Positions 8,415 to 16,606 of a stretch of DNA of 63,108 nt are shown piece by piece. Position 1 is the first letter of the stretch. Each line of letters begins with the position of its first letter. The position numbers and the translations under genes were made by a program. The notes under the pieces were generated by a model. It was given only the letters and a program-made list of their open reading frames with translations. It made no database searches and was not told the origin of the DNA. The stretch covers positions 26,428 through 89,535 of the forward strand of contig NZJX01000020.1 of assembly GCA_002692065.1 (NCBI GenBank), read 5' to 3'. Source of the DNA: Flavobacteriales bacterium (GTDB lineage: Bacteria > Bacteroidota > Bacteroidia > Flavobacteriales > UBA7430).

Positions 8415-9317
8415 TTGAAAAAGGTTAATATTAGGTTTTTCTTTTTACTTAGTGTCGTATTTTTGTCTTGTCAAACTGATAATTTTAGGGCTGATATACC
8501 CTCATATATTAAAATTCAAAATTTTGATTTGGTAACAACTTTTGATCAAGGTTCTAATTCAAATAAAATTACTGACGCATGGGTAACTATGGATGGAAAT
8601 TTCCTAGGTGCTTTTGAAATTCCTTGTGAAATTCCAATTTTAGAAGATGGATTCCATGAATTTAGAGTATATCCCGGTATTAAGGCAAATGGAATTTCAG
8701 CAACGAGAATGATTTACCCATTTTACAACTTAGCCCAGCTATATCTTAAAGTTGACACTAACTTTTTAATTGCAGAAGAAAATTTAATTAAACTTACACT
8801 AGATTCTACTCTCAGTCTCACTGCAAAAACATCTTATCTAGAAAATACAGAATTTATTTTTATAGAGAATTTTGAAAATTTAGGAAATATATTTAAAAAA
8901 GATTTAGAAAGTGATACGGGTTTTATTTTAACAAATGATACATTATTTTCTTTCGAAGGTACTTCATCATTAATAAATCTTGATAATAAAAAAAGTTATT
9001 TCAAAATAGTTACATCAGAACTATACGAATTAAATTCCATAAATTCTGCAATAATGTTAGAAATGAATTATAAGTGTGATGATGTTTTTAAGGTAGGTAT
9101 TATTATTGAGAATTCTAATAATGTTATTAATTTTCAAGAAATTATGAGTATAAATCCAAAAAAAACTTGGAATAAAATATATATTTACATGAATGATCAG
9201 GTTCAATTAGGAAATATCAATAATAAATTTGGAATTTATATTGAGTCTAGAAAATCATTGGATAAAGAATCCTCATTCTATAGTTATGATAACGTTAAAT
9301 GGCTTCAACTAAATTAA
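8415..9317 (+). CDS. Lipoprotein of unknown function, coupled to the sugar transferase
   Basis: Function not recognised. The 300-aa protein begins with a lipoprotein signal peptide; the lipobox LSC puts the lipidated Cys near residue 19. The TTG start at 8415 is the only start that keeps the signal peptide intact; there is no nearby in-frame ATG. The first half has a stretch DAWVTMDGNFLGAFEIP followed by a Pro-Gly-rich segment, and the second half (about 145-300) reads like a jelly-roll or carbohydrate-binding-like beta domain, which is inference. It overlaps the next gene by 19 bases, linking it to surface polysaccharide synthesis. Confidence 0.72.
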   Translation: MKKVNIRFFFLLSVVFLSCQTDNFRADIPSYIKIQNFDLVTTFDQGSNSNKITDAWVTMDGNFLGAFEIPCEIPILEDGFHEFRVYPGIKANGISATRMIYPFYNLAQLYLKVDTNFLIAEENLIKLTLDSTLSLTAKTSYLENTEFIFIENFENLGNIFKKDLESDTGFILTNDTLFSFEGTSSLINLDNKKSYFKIVTSELYELNSINSAIMLEMNYKCDDVFKVGIIIENSNNVINFQEIMSINPKKTWNKIYIYMNDQVQLGNINNKFGIYIESRKSLDKESSFYSYDNVKWLQLN

Positions 9318-10732
9318 AAAATTATAACAGACAACTTTTAAAATATCTATTACTAGATATAATTTCAGCATCAATATCTTGGTTTTTATTTTTTCTTTAC
9401 AGAAAAAAATTTGTTGAGTTTGATAAGTTAGGATATATAAATTCTTTTAATCTTGATATCAGACTATTTGAAGGGATTATTTTTATTTCTCTTTTTTGGA
9501 TTTTTTTATATTACATCTCTGGAGAATATAATAATTTATTTAGAAGATCGAGATTGAAAGATTTTACTAATACAATATTTCAGTCATTAATTGGGGTGAT
9601 TTTTATCTTTTTTATAGCAATTCTTGATGACATTATACCTAACTACAAAGAATACTACACTTTAGTATTAGTTCTATTTATCATTCATTTTTCTTTTACT
9701 TTTTTTTTAAGATATATCTTAACCTTGAATACTATAAACAATATTCGTAATGGTAAAATTTTTTTCAAAACTATTTTGATAGGTAATTCTGATTCTGCTA
9801 TTGAAATTTATAATAAGATTAAATTGAAAAAATCTCTAGGTAATATTATTGTTGGATTTATTGGTTTATCAGATTCAAACTATCATAATTTAAAAAAAAA
9901 AATACCCTATTTAGGTTCTCTCAAAGAAATTTCTAAAATAATAAAACACAAAAATATTGAAGAGGTTATTATTGCTATTGAAAGGAATCAACAAGATAAC
10001 TATTTAGAAGAAATTTTAAACTGTTTGGAAGGGACTGATGTAATTATCAAAATAAAACCAAATAATTATGACTTATTGATGGGGAGGGTGAAAATGACTT
10101 CATTTTTTGATGAGCCGTTAATTCAAATTAGATATGTTTTAATGTCTCAATTTAATTTTACTGTAAAAAGAATTTTAGATTTAATTATTTCAAGTACTTT
10201 ATTAATTTTATTTTTACCATTATTATTATTTTTATCTATCTTAATAAAACTTGATTCAAAAGGAAGTATTTTTTATTTACAAGAAAGACTCGGTAAAAAT
10301 GAGATTAAATTTAAAATAATAAAATTAAGAACAATGTTCATCGATTCTGAATTAAATGGACCGAGATTAACTGTTGATAAAGATAAAAGAATTACAAAAA
10401 TCGGAAAATATTTAAGAAAATATAGAATTGATGAATTACCTCAATTTATAAATGTAATAAAAGGAGATATGTCAATTGTAGGTCCAAGGCCTGAAAGAGA
10501 ATTTTTTGCAAAAAAAATCATTGAAAAAGCACCGTATTATAAACATGTTTATAGAGTCAAGCCAGGAATTACATCATGGGGAATGGTTAAATTTGGATAT
10601 GCATCTAATATTTCTGAAATGATAAAAAGATTGAAATATGACATAATATACATAGAAAATATGACACTAATCAGCGATTTAAAAGTAATTATTTACACAA
10701 TATTAATAGTCTTTCAAGGAAGAGGAAAATAA
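9299..10732 (+). CDS. Polyprenyl-phosphate glycosyl-1-phosphate transferase (WbaP/CpsE-like sugar transferase)
   Basis: It starts exopolysaccharide or O-antigen repeat synthesis by moving a sugar-1-phosphate from an NDP-sugar to undecaprenyl phosphate at the inner membrane. The protein is 477 aa: four N-terminal helices (about 18-36, 58-75, 92-110, 120-140), a nucleotide-binding-like domain (about 155-250), a membrane re-entrant helix (293-317), then the bacterial sugar transferase domain with LQERLGKN, KLRTM, KYRIDELPQFINVIKGDMSIVGPRP (about 374-398). The ATG lies inside the preceding lipoprotein gene. No other glycosyltransferases are adjacent, so the sugar is unknown. Confidence 0.9.
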   Translation: MASTKLKNYNRQLLKYLLLDIISASISWFLFFLYRKKFVEFDKLGYINSFNLDIRLFEGIIFISLFWIFLYYISGEYNNLFRRSRLKDFTNTIFQSLIGVIFIFFIAILDDIIPNYKEYYTLVLVLFIIHFSFTFFLRYILTLNTINNIRNGKIFFKTILIGNSDSAIEIYNKIKLKKSLGNIIVGFIGLSDSNYHNLKKKIPYLGSLKEISKIIKHKNIEEVIIAIERNQQDNYLEEILNCLEGTDVIIKIKPNNYDLLMGRVKMTSFFDEPLIQIRYVLMSQFNFTVKRILDLIISSTLLILFLPLLLFLSILIKLDSKGSIFYLQERLGKNEIKFKIIKLRTMFIDSELNGPRLTVDKDKRITKIGKYLRKYRIDELPQFINVIKGDMSIVGPRPEREFFAKKIIEKAPYYKHVYRVKPGITSWGMVKFGYASNISEMIKRLKYDIIYIENMTLISDLKVIIYTILIVFQGRGK

Positions 10733-10740
10733 ATTAAATT

Positions 10741-11628
10741 ATGAGAAAAATTTCAGTAATAGGATCAGGAACTATGGGAATTGGAATAGCCCAGACCTTT
10801 TTAATGAATAACTTTAAAGTAAATCTAATTGACATATCTAAGAAATCATTAGAACAATCCTTTAAAAGAATGGAATTATCCTTAGAAAAAATGTTAGTTA
10901 AAAAAAATATCACAAAAAAAATATATGATAATTCATTAAGAAATATTTCATTAAGTACTGATTTAGAATCTTCTTTAAATGGAATTGAGCTTGTTGTTGA
11001 GGCAATACCAGAAAATTTTAATTTAAAGTGTAAATTATTCAAAGAAATAGATTCAATATGTGATTCAGATGTTATTTTTGCTTCTAATACATCCTCAATT
11101 TCAATAACAAAGTTAGCTGCATTTACTTCAAGACCAGATAAATTTATTGGAATGCATTTCATGAATCCTGTTCCTTTAATGAAATTAGTTGAAATTATTA
11201 AAGGTTTTCATACCTCTAAAAAAGTTGTCGATTTTATTTTTTCACTTTCAAAGGGAATACATAAATTTCCAGTTTTAGTCAATGATTATCCTGGTTTTAT
11301 ATCAAATAGGATTTTATTACCTATGATAAATGAGGCAATTTATGCATTATATGAGAAAGTTGCAGGGGTGGAAGAAATTGATAAAGTAATGATACTTGGA
11401 ATGTCTCATCCAATGGGTCCCCTTCATCTAGCAGATTTTATAGGATTAGATACTTGTTTATCAATCTTAGAAGTCTTATATCAGGGCTTTAATAATCAAA
11501 AATATGCACCATGTCCTTTGTTAGTTAATATGGTTAATGCTGGTAATCTTGGAGTGAAAACAGGGGAAGGATTTTATTTGTATGGCAAAAATTATAATGA
11601 TAAATTTGTATCAAATCAATTCAAATAA
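10741..11628 (+). CDS. 3-hydroxybutyryl/3-hydroxyacyl-CoA dehydrogenase
   Basis: It oxidises (S)-3-hydroxyacyl-CoA to 3-ketoacyl-CoA with NAD, in fatty acid or butyrate-type metabolism. The 295-aa single-function form shows the Rossmann motif GSGTMGIGIAQTF (residues 8-20), VVEAIPE, SNTSSISIT, the catalytic MHFMNPVP (His at about residue 139), PGFISNRIL and the C-terminal helical domain with HPMGPLHLADFIGLD. It sits 8 bases after the sugar transferase and 8 bases before the SCO1-like gene, so is probably part of one transcript, although the functions seem unrelated. Confidence 0.9.
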   Translation: MRKISVIGSGTMGIGIAQTFLMNNFKVNLIDISKKSLEQSFKRMELSLEKMLVKKNITKKIYDNSLRNISLSTDLESSLNGIELVVEAIPENFNLKCKLFKEIDSICDSDVIFASNTSSISITKLAAFTSRPDKFIGMHFMNPVPLMKLVEIIKGFHTSKKVVDFIFSLSKGIHKFPVLVNDYPGFISNRILLPMINEAIYALYEKVAGVEEIDKVMILGMSHPMGPLHLADFIGLDTCLSILEVLYQGFNNQKYAPCPLLVNMVNAGNLGVKTGEGFYLYGKNYNDKFVSNQFK

Positions 11629-11636
11629 TTATTTAA

Positions 11637-12308
11637 GTGAAGTTTTTTAAAGAAATATATAAAATATTAATTGTTTTAATTTTGCTCTTTATTGGAGTAT
11701 TTTTTGTTTATCCAAATATAAAAAAAGATCCATCGTTGAAAATCTTCACACCAGCAGATATAAATCCAAAATTGCTAGATTCAATAATTATAGGTAATAC
11801 TTTACAACACTTTATTCCTGATTTTGATTTATATAATCAAGATGGAGACAAGGTCACACAAAAAAACTTGTCTGACAAAATTTATGTTTCAAGTTTTTTT
11901 TTCACTACATGCAATAATATTTGTCCCATCATGACAACAAATATGAAAATCCTTCATGATCATTTTTTATTTGATGATGAAATATCTTTCATTTCTCATA
12001 CTGTAACTCCAAAAATTGATTCAATATCAGTTTTAAAGGCTTATTCTGATTTATTTAAAATCAAAACATCAAAATGGATGTTACTTACTGGAGAAAAAAA
12101 GCAAATTTATGATCTTGCTAGAAATTCGTATTTTGCAACAACTACAAAGGGTGATGGATCAGATCAAGATTTTATTCATACTGAGAATTTTGTTTTAATT
12201 GACAAAAAAAAAAGAATAAGGGGGTTTTATGACGGTACTTCAAAAGAAGATACTAAAAGATTGATAAATGAAATAAATATTTTAAAATCTGAATACTTAG
12301 AGGACTAA
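11637..12308 (+). CDS. SCO1/SenC family copper-binding protein
   Basis: SCO proteins are membrane-anchored thioredoxin-fold copper chaperones for cytochrome c oxidase CuA assembly. The protein is 223 aa, with one N-terminal helix (about residues 8-25) and a periplasmic domain. It carries the CxxxC motif as Cys92-Cys96 in TTCNNICP, and the conserved copper-ligand His181 in FIHTENFVLID. The start is GTG at 11637. It is the end of a plus-strand group and shares four bases (CTAA) with the convergent aroE stop. A cytochrome oxidase operon is not in the window. Confidence 0.88.
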   Translation: MKFFKEIYKILIVLILLFIGVFFVYPNIKKDPSLKIFTPADINPKLLDSIIIGNTLQHFIPDFDLYNQDGDKVTQKNLSDKIYVSSFFFTTCNNICPIMTTNMKILHDHFLFDDEISFISHTVTPKIDSISVLKAYSDLFKIKTSKWMLLTGEKKQIYDLARNSYFATTTKGDGSDQDFIHTENFVLIDKKKRIRGFYDGTSKEDTKRLINEINILKSEYLED

Positions 12309-13027
12309 ATTATATTCCATATTTTCCATGATTCTAAAGCTTGATTTTTTAACATATCATATCCATTTAAAGTTAAACAATTTTTATTTATACCCTCTCT
12401 TAAAAATGAGGTCACTCTTGGATAGTAGTTAACATCAATTAAAATATGATTATTTGATAAATCATCGAAAGGTATTTTTGGTTTTTCATTAAATTTGCCA
12501 ATTGTACCAAGTGGAGTTGTATTTATTATAATTAAATTATTTTTTATTGTTGATTTATCAATCTCTTCATAAGTTATATTGTGTTTGTTTTTAGTTCTTG
12601 AAACAGTTTGATAATTTATTTTTAGAGAATTTAATACATAAGAAATTGATCTTGATACGCCTCCTGATCCCAATATTAAAACTGATATATTTTTTTTAAA
12701 ATACTTACTGAAAGCACTATAAAATCCAAGGTAGTCTGTATTAAAACCAATAGTTTTATTTTTTTTAAAATTTATAGTATTCACACTACCAATTATTTGT
12801 GCCTTAGGATCAATTTTATCTAAATAATCTATTATTTTTATTTTATATGGATTAGTAACATTTAGTCCACTAAAATTATTAGTTCTTATTAACTTTAAAA
12901 ATTCTTTAATATTATTTATTTCATAATTTTCATAAGATAATTTTTTTGATTGAAATTGTCTATGGAATATTTCTTTCGATGAAGAATAAATTAATTTTTC
13001 TCCAATTAAACCATACTTAAACATCAT
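12305..13027 (-). CDS. aroE: Shikimate dehydrogenase
   Basis: It reduces 3-dehydroshikimate to shikimate with NADPH. At 240 aa it is slightly short but complete: the substrate domain starts with FKYGLIGEKLIYSSS, has GLNVTNPYK (with the catalytic Lys), IGSVNTI, NTDYLGF, then the nucleotide motif LGSGGVSRSI, TTPLG, DVNYYP and a final GYDML. It is the last gene of a five-gene minus-strand operon (TPR, ComA-like, rhodanese, DUF368, aroE) and overlaps the DUF368 gene by 11 bases. A second Met at codon 2 is an equally good start. Confidence 0.93.
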   Translation of the reverse strand: MMFKYGLIGEKLIYSSSKEIFHRQFQSKKLSYENYEINNIKEFLKLIRTNNFSGLNVTNPYKIKIIDYLDKIDPKAQIIGSVNTINFKKNKTIGFNTDYLGFYSAFSKYFKKNISVLILGSGGVSRSISYVLNSLKINYQTVSRTKNKHNITYEEIDKSTIKNNLIIINTTPLGTIGKFNEKPKIPFDDLSNNHILIDVNYYPRVTSFLREGINKNCLTLNGYDMLKNQALESWKIWNII

Positions 13028-14027
13028 TTTTTTTTAAGTTTATTTTTTCACTTAAAAACACACAAAAGAAGCCAGTTAACATAAGAATTATTGATAAAAT
13101 TAAATTTATATCAAAAATTTCTGGAAGAAATCTCTCATAACCTATAACTATTGAATTTCCATTTCTATCAAATAAATTATTATCATGTACAGCTCTTTTC
13201 CAAGGCCAAATTATTGAAAGTGATCCAAATACAAAACCTGATAGAATAGCTAATATTATATCTTTATATTTTTTAAATATTTTTGACAATAAGTTAGAAA
13301 AAACAATTAGACCAAAAACTGATCCGAAAAAAAATATTGTAAAATTTAATACATCTTTATATTTTGAGAATCGCGAAATATCATTTAAATTGAGGGAAAT
13401 AATTAATTCAATAATTTCAAAAATAGCATTTATAGAATCAATCATAAGTAATTTATAATTGCCTAATAAAATCAGAAGATAAGATCCAGAGAGACCTGGT
13501 AAAATCATTCCACAAATTCCAATAATTCCACAAAAAAAGATATAAAAGTGGTTATCATTAGGATACATTATTGGATTAGAAAATCCAATGTATACTGAAA
13601 TTAACGAACCAAATAAAAATAGAAAAAATGTCTTGTAGTTTATTTCTTTTATTTCTTTTATGATTGAAAAAACAGAGGCTAATATTAATCCAAAAAAAAA
13701 TGACCAAATTAAATTAGGTTTATTATCAAATAAATAGTTAAGAAATTTTGCAAAACTAAGAACACCTATAACTGAACCCAAAAAAATTGGTAAAAGAAAG
13801 TTTAAATTTATATAGTTAATAAATTCTTTAAATTTGAGATTAAATAATAATTTGAATGAATTAAAATTTATGGATTTTAATGAGTTAATTAATTTTTCAT
13901 AAATCCCAGTTATAAGTGCAATTGTCCCTCCAGAGACTCCTGGAATTATGTTTGCAATGCCCATAAAAGATCCTTTCACAAATAAGGAAATAAAGTTAAG
14001 TAGTTTAATTTTATTTATTTTTTTCAT
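13017..14027 (-). CDS. DUF368 polytopic membrane protein (PopT-type undecaprenyl-phosphate translocase)
   Basis: The 336-aa protein has about nine hydrophobic helices and two inverted signature motifs, GSFMGIANIIPGVSGGT (about residues 19-35) and GMILPGLSGSYLL (about 172-184). Those are the hallmarks of DUF368. Members of DUF368 have been linked to flipping undecaprenyl phosphate back across the inner membrane for peptidoglycan and polysaccharide synthesis; that function is taken from the family. It overlaps the rhodanese gene upstream by 17 bases and aroE downstream by 11, so translation is likely coupled. Confidence 0.87.
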   Translation of the reverse strand: MKKINKIKLLNFISLFVKGSFMGIANIIPGVSGGTIALITGIYEKLINSLKSINFNSFKLLFNLKFKEFINYINLNFLLPIFLGSVIGVLSFAKFLNYLFDNKPNLIWSFFFGLILASVFSIIKEIKEINYKTFFLFLFGSLISVYIGFSNPIMYPNDNHFYIFFCGIIGICGMILPGLSGSYLLILLGNYKLLMIDSINAIFEIIELIISLNLNDISRFSKYKDVLNFTIFFFGSVFGLIVFSNLLSKIFKKYKDIILAILSGFVFGSLSIIWPWKRAVHDNNLFDRNGNSIVIGYERFLPEIFDINLILSIILMLTGFFCVFLSEKINLKKNDV

Positions 14028-14313
14028 TTATATATGCCTTATATCCTCCCACTAAGCAGTATAAATTCTTAAAGTTATATTCAATTTCTAAAATATTTAT
14101 AATAGCGCAAGCTCTTCTTCCTGTTTGACAATATATTATAACATTTTTATCATTTTCAATTTTATCAATTGACTTTATAACTTCATCTAAGGGAATATTT
14201 ATATTTGAAATCGAGCCATCATCAAATTCGTATTTTTCTCGTACATCAATAATTTGAATATTTTTTTTCTGTGTTATTTGTTTTATTAATTCAGTTGGGG
14301 TAATATTTTTCAT
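14011..14313 (-). CDS. Single-domain rhodanese-like protein
   Basis: The 100-aa cytoplasmic protein is one rhodanese (sulfurtransferase) domain: N-terminal IIDVREKYEFDDG (about residues 21-33), INIPLDEV, and the active-site loop YCQTGRRA with Cys62. Such proteins carry sulfane sulfur as a persulfide on the Cys. It is in the middle of the operon, four bases after the ComA-like gene, which handles sulfite. A role in supplying or detoxifying sulfur species is conceivable but unproven. Confidence 0.88.
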   Translation of the reverse strand: MKNITPTELIKQITQKKNIQIIDVREKYEFDDGSISNINIPLDEVIKSIDKIENDKNVIIYCQTGRRACAIINILEIEYNFKNLYCLVGGYKAYINEKNK

Positions 14314-14317
14314 TTAT

Positions 14318-15073
14318 TTATAGAAAATCAAAAAATGTATCTGCTCTTAACCCTAATCTTAGACATTCTAGAGAAATAACTTCATCTGGTGAAATATTTC
14401 CCAAGTTTACATTTGGTCCTAAACTTTTAATAAACCAAACTTGTTGAATTTTTTTTGGTGCTTCCCAGAGAATACTATCTTTTGGAACATTATTAATTAT
14501 ATTTTGAATTAAATTTGATTTGACTTTGTGATCATTTTTGAAAAGACCAATATTTCCACTCTCTCTTGACTCAGTTATTACTTTCCATGATCCAGCATTT
14601 AATTCCCTATTTAAAAGCTCAATCCATTTTTGAGAAGTTAGTTCAACCTCTTCATCTTTTGAACCAACCTCGGATAAAACAGTACAAGATTTTGAAAGTT
14701 TACTGATAAAGTTGCATTTTACATTATGATCTAAATCTATGCATCCGTCTGATATTTCGACAGTTTTTATATTAAATTTTTTTATTAATTCAGTATATTC
14801 GTTGAATGAATTCCTGGCAATAAAACTTTCAAAAAGAGTTCCACCAAAAAAAACTTTAATATTTTGTTTTTGGTATAGATCAATTTTTTCGACTAAGTTT
14901 GGAGTAACAATTGAAGTACCAAAACCTAATTTTATCAAATCTATTTGATCAGAAGATGAAGAAATTAAGTTTTTGGCTTGATTGAGACTTAATCCTTTAT
15001 CCATAACCATTGTTAAACCATTTTCTCTTGGTTTTTTTTCTCTCGCAGGAAGATTATTTAAATTAAAATTCAT
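14318..15073 (-). CDS. Phosphosulfolactate synthase-like protein (ComA family)
   Basis: ComA adds sulfite to phosphoenolpyruvate to give phosphosulfolactate, known from archaeal coenzyme M synthesis; related proteins occur in Bacteroidota and Bacillus. The 251-aa TIM-barrel protein shows MVMDKGLSL (about residues 22-30), LIKLGFGTS (46-54), FFGGTLFE (75-82), VEISDG (105-110), and SEVGSKD (134-140) with Lys139, likely equivalent to the catalytic lysine of the archaeal enzyme. No comB, comC or other coenzyme M genes are near, so the product might feed sulfolactate, cysteate or sulfonolipid synthesis; this is inference. It overlaps the TPR gene by 4 bases. Confidence 0.8.
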   Translation of the reverse strand: MNFNLNNLPAREKKPRENGLTMVMDKGLSLNQAKNLISSSSDQIDLIKLGFGTSIVTPNLVEKIDLYQKQNIKVFFGGTLFESFIARNSFNEYTELIKKFNIKTVEISDGCIDLDHNVKCNFISKLSKSCTVLSEVGSKDEEVELTSQKWIELLNRELNAGSWKVITESRESGNIGLFKNDHKVKSNLIQNIINNVPKDSILWEAPKKIQQVWFIKSLGPNVNLGNISPDEVISLECLRLGLRADTFFDFL

Positions 15074-16458
15074 TGAGTATTGTCAAAGTTTGAAAAATCA
15101 AGATCTTTTCTTAATAGAGGTATTTTTGAGAAAATTTTTTCTGTCAAATTTGGATCAAGAGAAATAGCTCTTATTAGATATTTTTTTGCTATATCGATAT
15201 TCCCATCAATATGCATATATATTCCTAAATTAAATAATAAGTCAGAATTTTTATAATGAAAATTCAAACCAGTTTTTAAAATTTTAATTGCTTTATGAGT
15301 TTCACTTATTTTAAACATTAATTTTGCATATTCAATCCAAATATTAGGTTCGTTTACTCCTAATTTGATAAGTTTTTCAAACCCCAAAATAGCTTCTGAA
15401 TATAAATTCGCTCTCACTAAAATCTTAGTTTGAATTAGAATATAATTGGTGTCATCCGGATTTAATGATATAGCTTTTTTTACATAATAAATTGATTCAT
15501 CAAGGAAGTTTAGTTTATCGTTACAAATAGCAATTTCCATCCAAGCTTCACTAAGTTGCGGATCTTCACTACAAGATTTTTTAAAAAATTTTATTGCTTC
15601 TTTATAAAGAGTTAGGTTTTTGTAACAAATCCCAATTTTAAGAAAAGTATATCCACTAGTATTTTCGTATTTAAAAGTTTCAAGATATGTTTTTATTGCT
15701 TGTTCATAGTTTTCTATTAAAGAATAATTTTTAGCTTTTTCATGGTAAGCAGCAGTAAACGATTCATTTATTATTATTGAATAGCTAAACGATTCAATTG
15801 CTAATTTATAATTTTTAATTTTGTTTTGAAGTAGTCCAAGATGATACCAACTTATATCAGAATATGGATTTATTTCAATATGATTCTCAAAAAACATAAT
15901 TCCTTCATCGTACTTTTTAAGTTTTTCAAAACAAAATGATATGTTAAATAAGGACATTTCGTCAAGAGGTTCATATTTAAGAAATTCAGATAAATATTTT
16001 ATTGTTTTAACATATTTTCCCATTGATTGATATTCAAAAGCTATAAATGGGAGTATTTCGCTACTATTATCAGATATATCTTTTGCTTTATAAAAAAATT
16101 TTAAAGCTGAAGTATGTTTTTTATCTTTTGAAAGTAAAGAACCTTTAGCTACAAATAAATCAGGGTTAATTGGCTCTAAAGATTCAGCAATATTTAATTC
16201 TTTCTCTGCTTCATCAACTCGTTCTAGTATAGTTAATATTTGAGCTTTTTTAATCGGAAAATTAGATGAAAATGGAAATTGATTGAAAGCGAAATCTGAA
16301 CATATCATTGCTTCAGAATATTTACCTTTTTCTATATAAAAGTCAACTATGTCCTCAAATTCAAAGCTATCGAAAAATATTTCATTTTTATTTTCAAGCA
16401 TTTTTTCATAACGAATAACTAGATTACTTAAATTATTACCCTTTCTATTTGAATTCAT
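15070..16458 (-). CDS. Tetratricopeptide repeat protein
   Basis: The 462-aa protein has no signal peptide or membrane helix, so it is predicted cytoplasmic. It is almost entirely TPR helical pairs from about residue 45 to 445. Typical repeat signatures visible include PDLFVAKGSLL, DISWYHLGLL, FTAAYHEKAKNYS, SEAWMEIAICNDKL and SDLLFNLGIYMHIDG. TPR proteins are scaffolds for protein contacts; the partner is unknown. It is the first gene of the five-gene operon whose next member, the ComA-like gene, overlaps it by 4 bases. From memory, a TPR-ComA-DUF368-aroE neighbourhood recurs in Flavobacteriia. Confidence 0.88.
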   Translation of the reverse strand: MNSNRKGNNLSNLVIRYEKMLENKNEIFFDSFEFEDIVDFYIEKGKYSEAMICSDFAFNQFPFSSNFPIKKAQILTILERVDEAEKELNIAESLEPINPDLFVAKGSLLSKDKKHTSALKFFYKAKDISDNSSEILPFIAFEYQSMGKYVKTIKYLSEFLKYEPLDEMSLFNISFCFEKLKKYDEGIMFFENHIEINPYSDISWYHLGLLQNKIKNYKLAIESFSYSIIINESFTAAYHEKAKNYSLIENYEQAIKTYLETFKYENTSGYTFLKIGICYKNLTLYKEAIKFFKKSCSEDPQLSEAWMEIAICNDKLNFLDESIYYVKKAISLNPDDTNYILIQTKILVRANLYSEAILGFEKLIKLGVNEPNIWIEYAKLMFKISETHKAIKILKTGLNFHYKNSDLLFNLGIYMHIDGNIDIAKKYLIRAISLDPNLTEKIFSKIPLLRKDLDFSNFDNTQ

Positions 16459-16532
16459 AGAATTATCATGTAATTAAACAATTTTGTAAATCTAATCTAT
16501 TTATTTGTATAAAATAAATATGTGATTCTAAT

Positions 16533-16541
16533 TTATCCACA
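16533..16541 (+). other. Perfect DnaA-box consensus (TTATCCACA) in an AT-rich divergent gap
   Basis: The nine bases match the classical DnaA box exactly. They lie in the 148-base gap between the TPR gene and glmM, next to long T-runs. Only one box was seen in the gap, so this is not enough to call a replication origin. A DnaA-titration or DnaA-regulated promoter site, or chance, remain possible. Confidence 0.3.
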
Positions 16542-16583
16542 ATTAAGTTCACATTTTTTATTTTTTTTCTTAAAAATTCAATT

Positions 16584-16591
16584 TATATATT
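16584..16591 (+). promoter_or_regulatory. Putative -7 promoter box (TATATTTG) for glmM
   Basis: A full TAnnTTTG match ends 15 bases before the glmM ATG. No clear -33 element. The spacing matches the boxes at 4369 and 44535. Confidence 0.42.
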
Positions 16592-16606
16592 TGTTAAAAA
16601 ATATTT

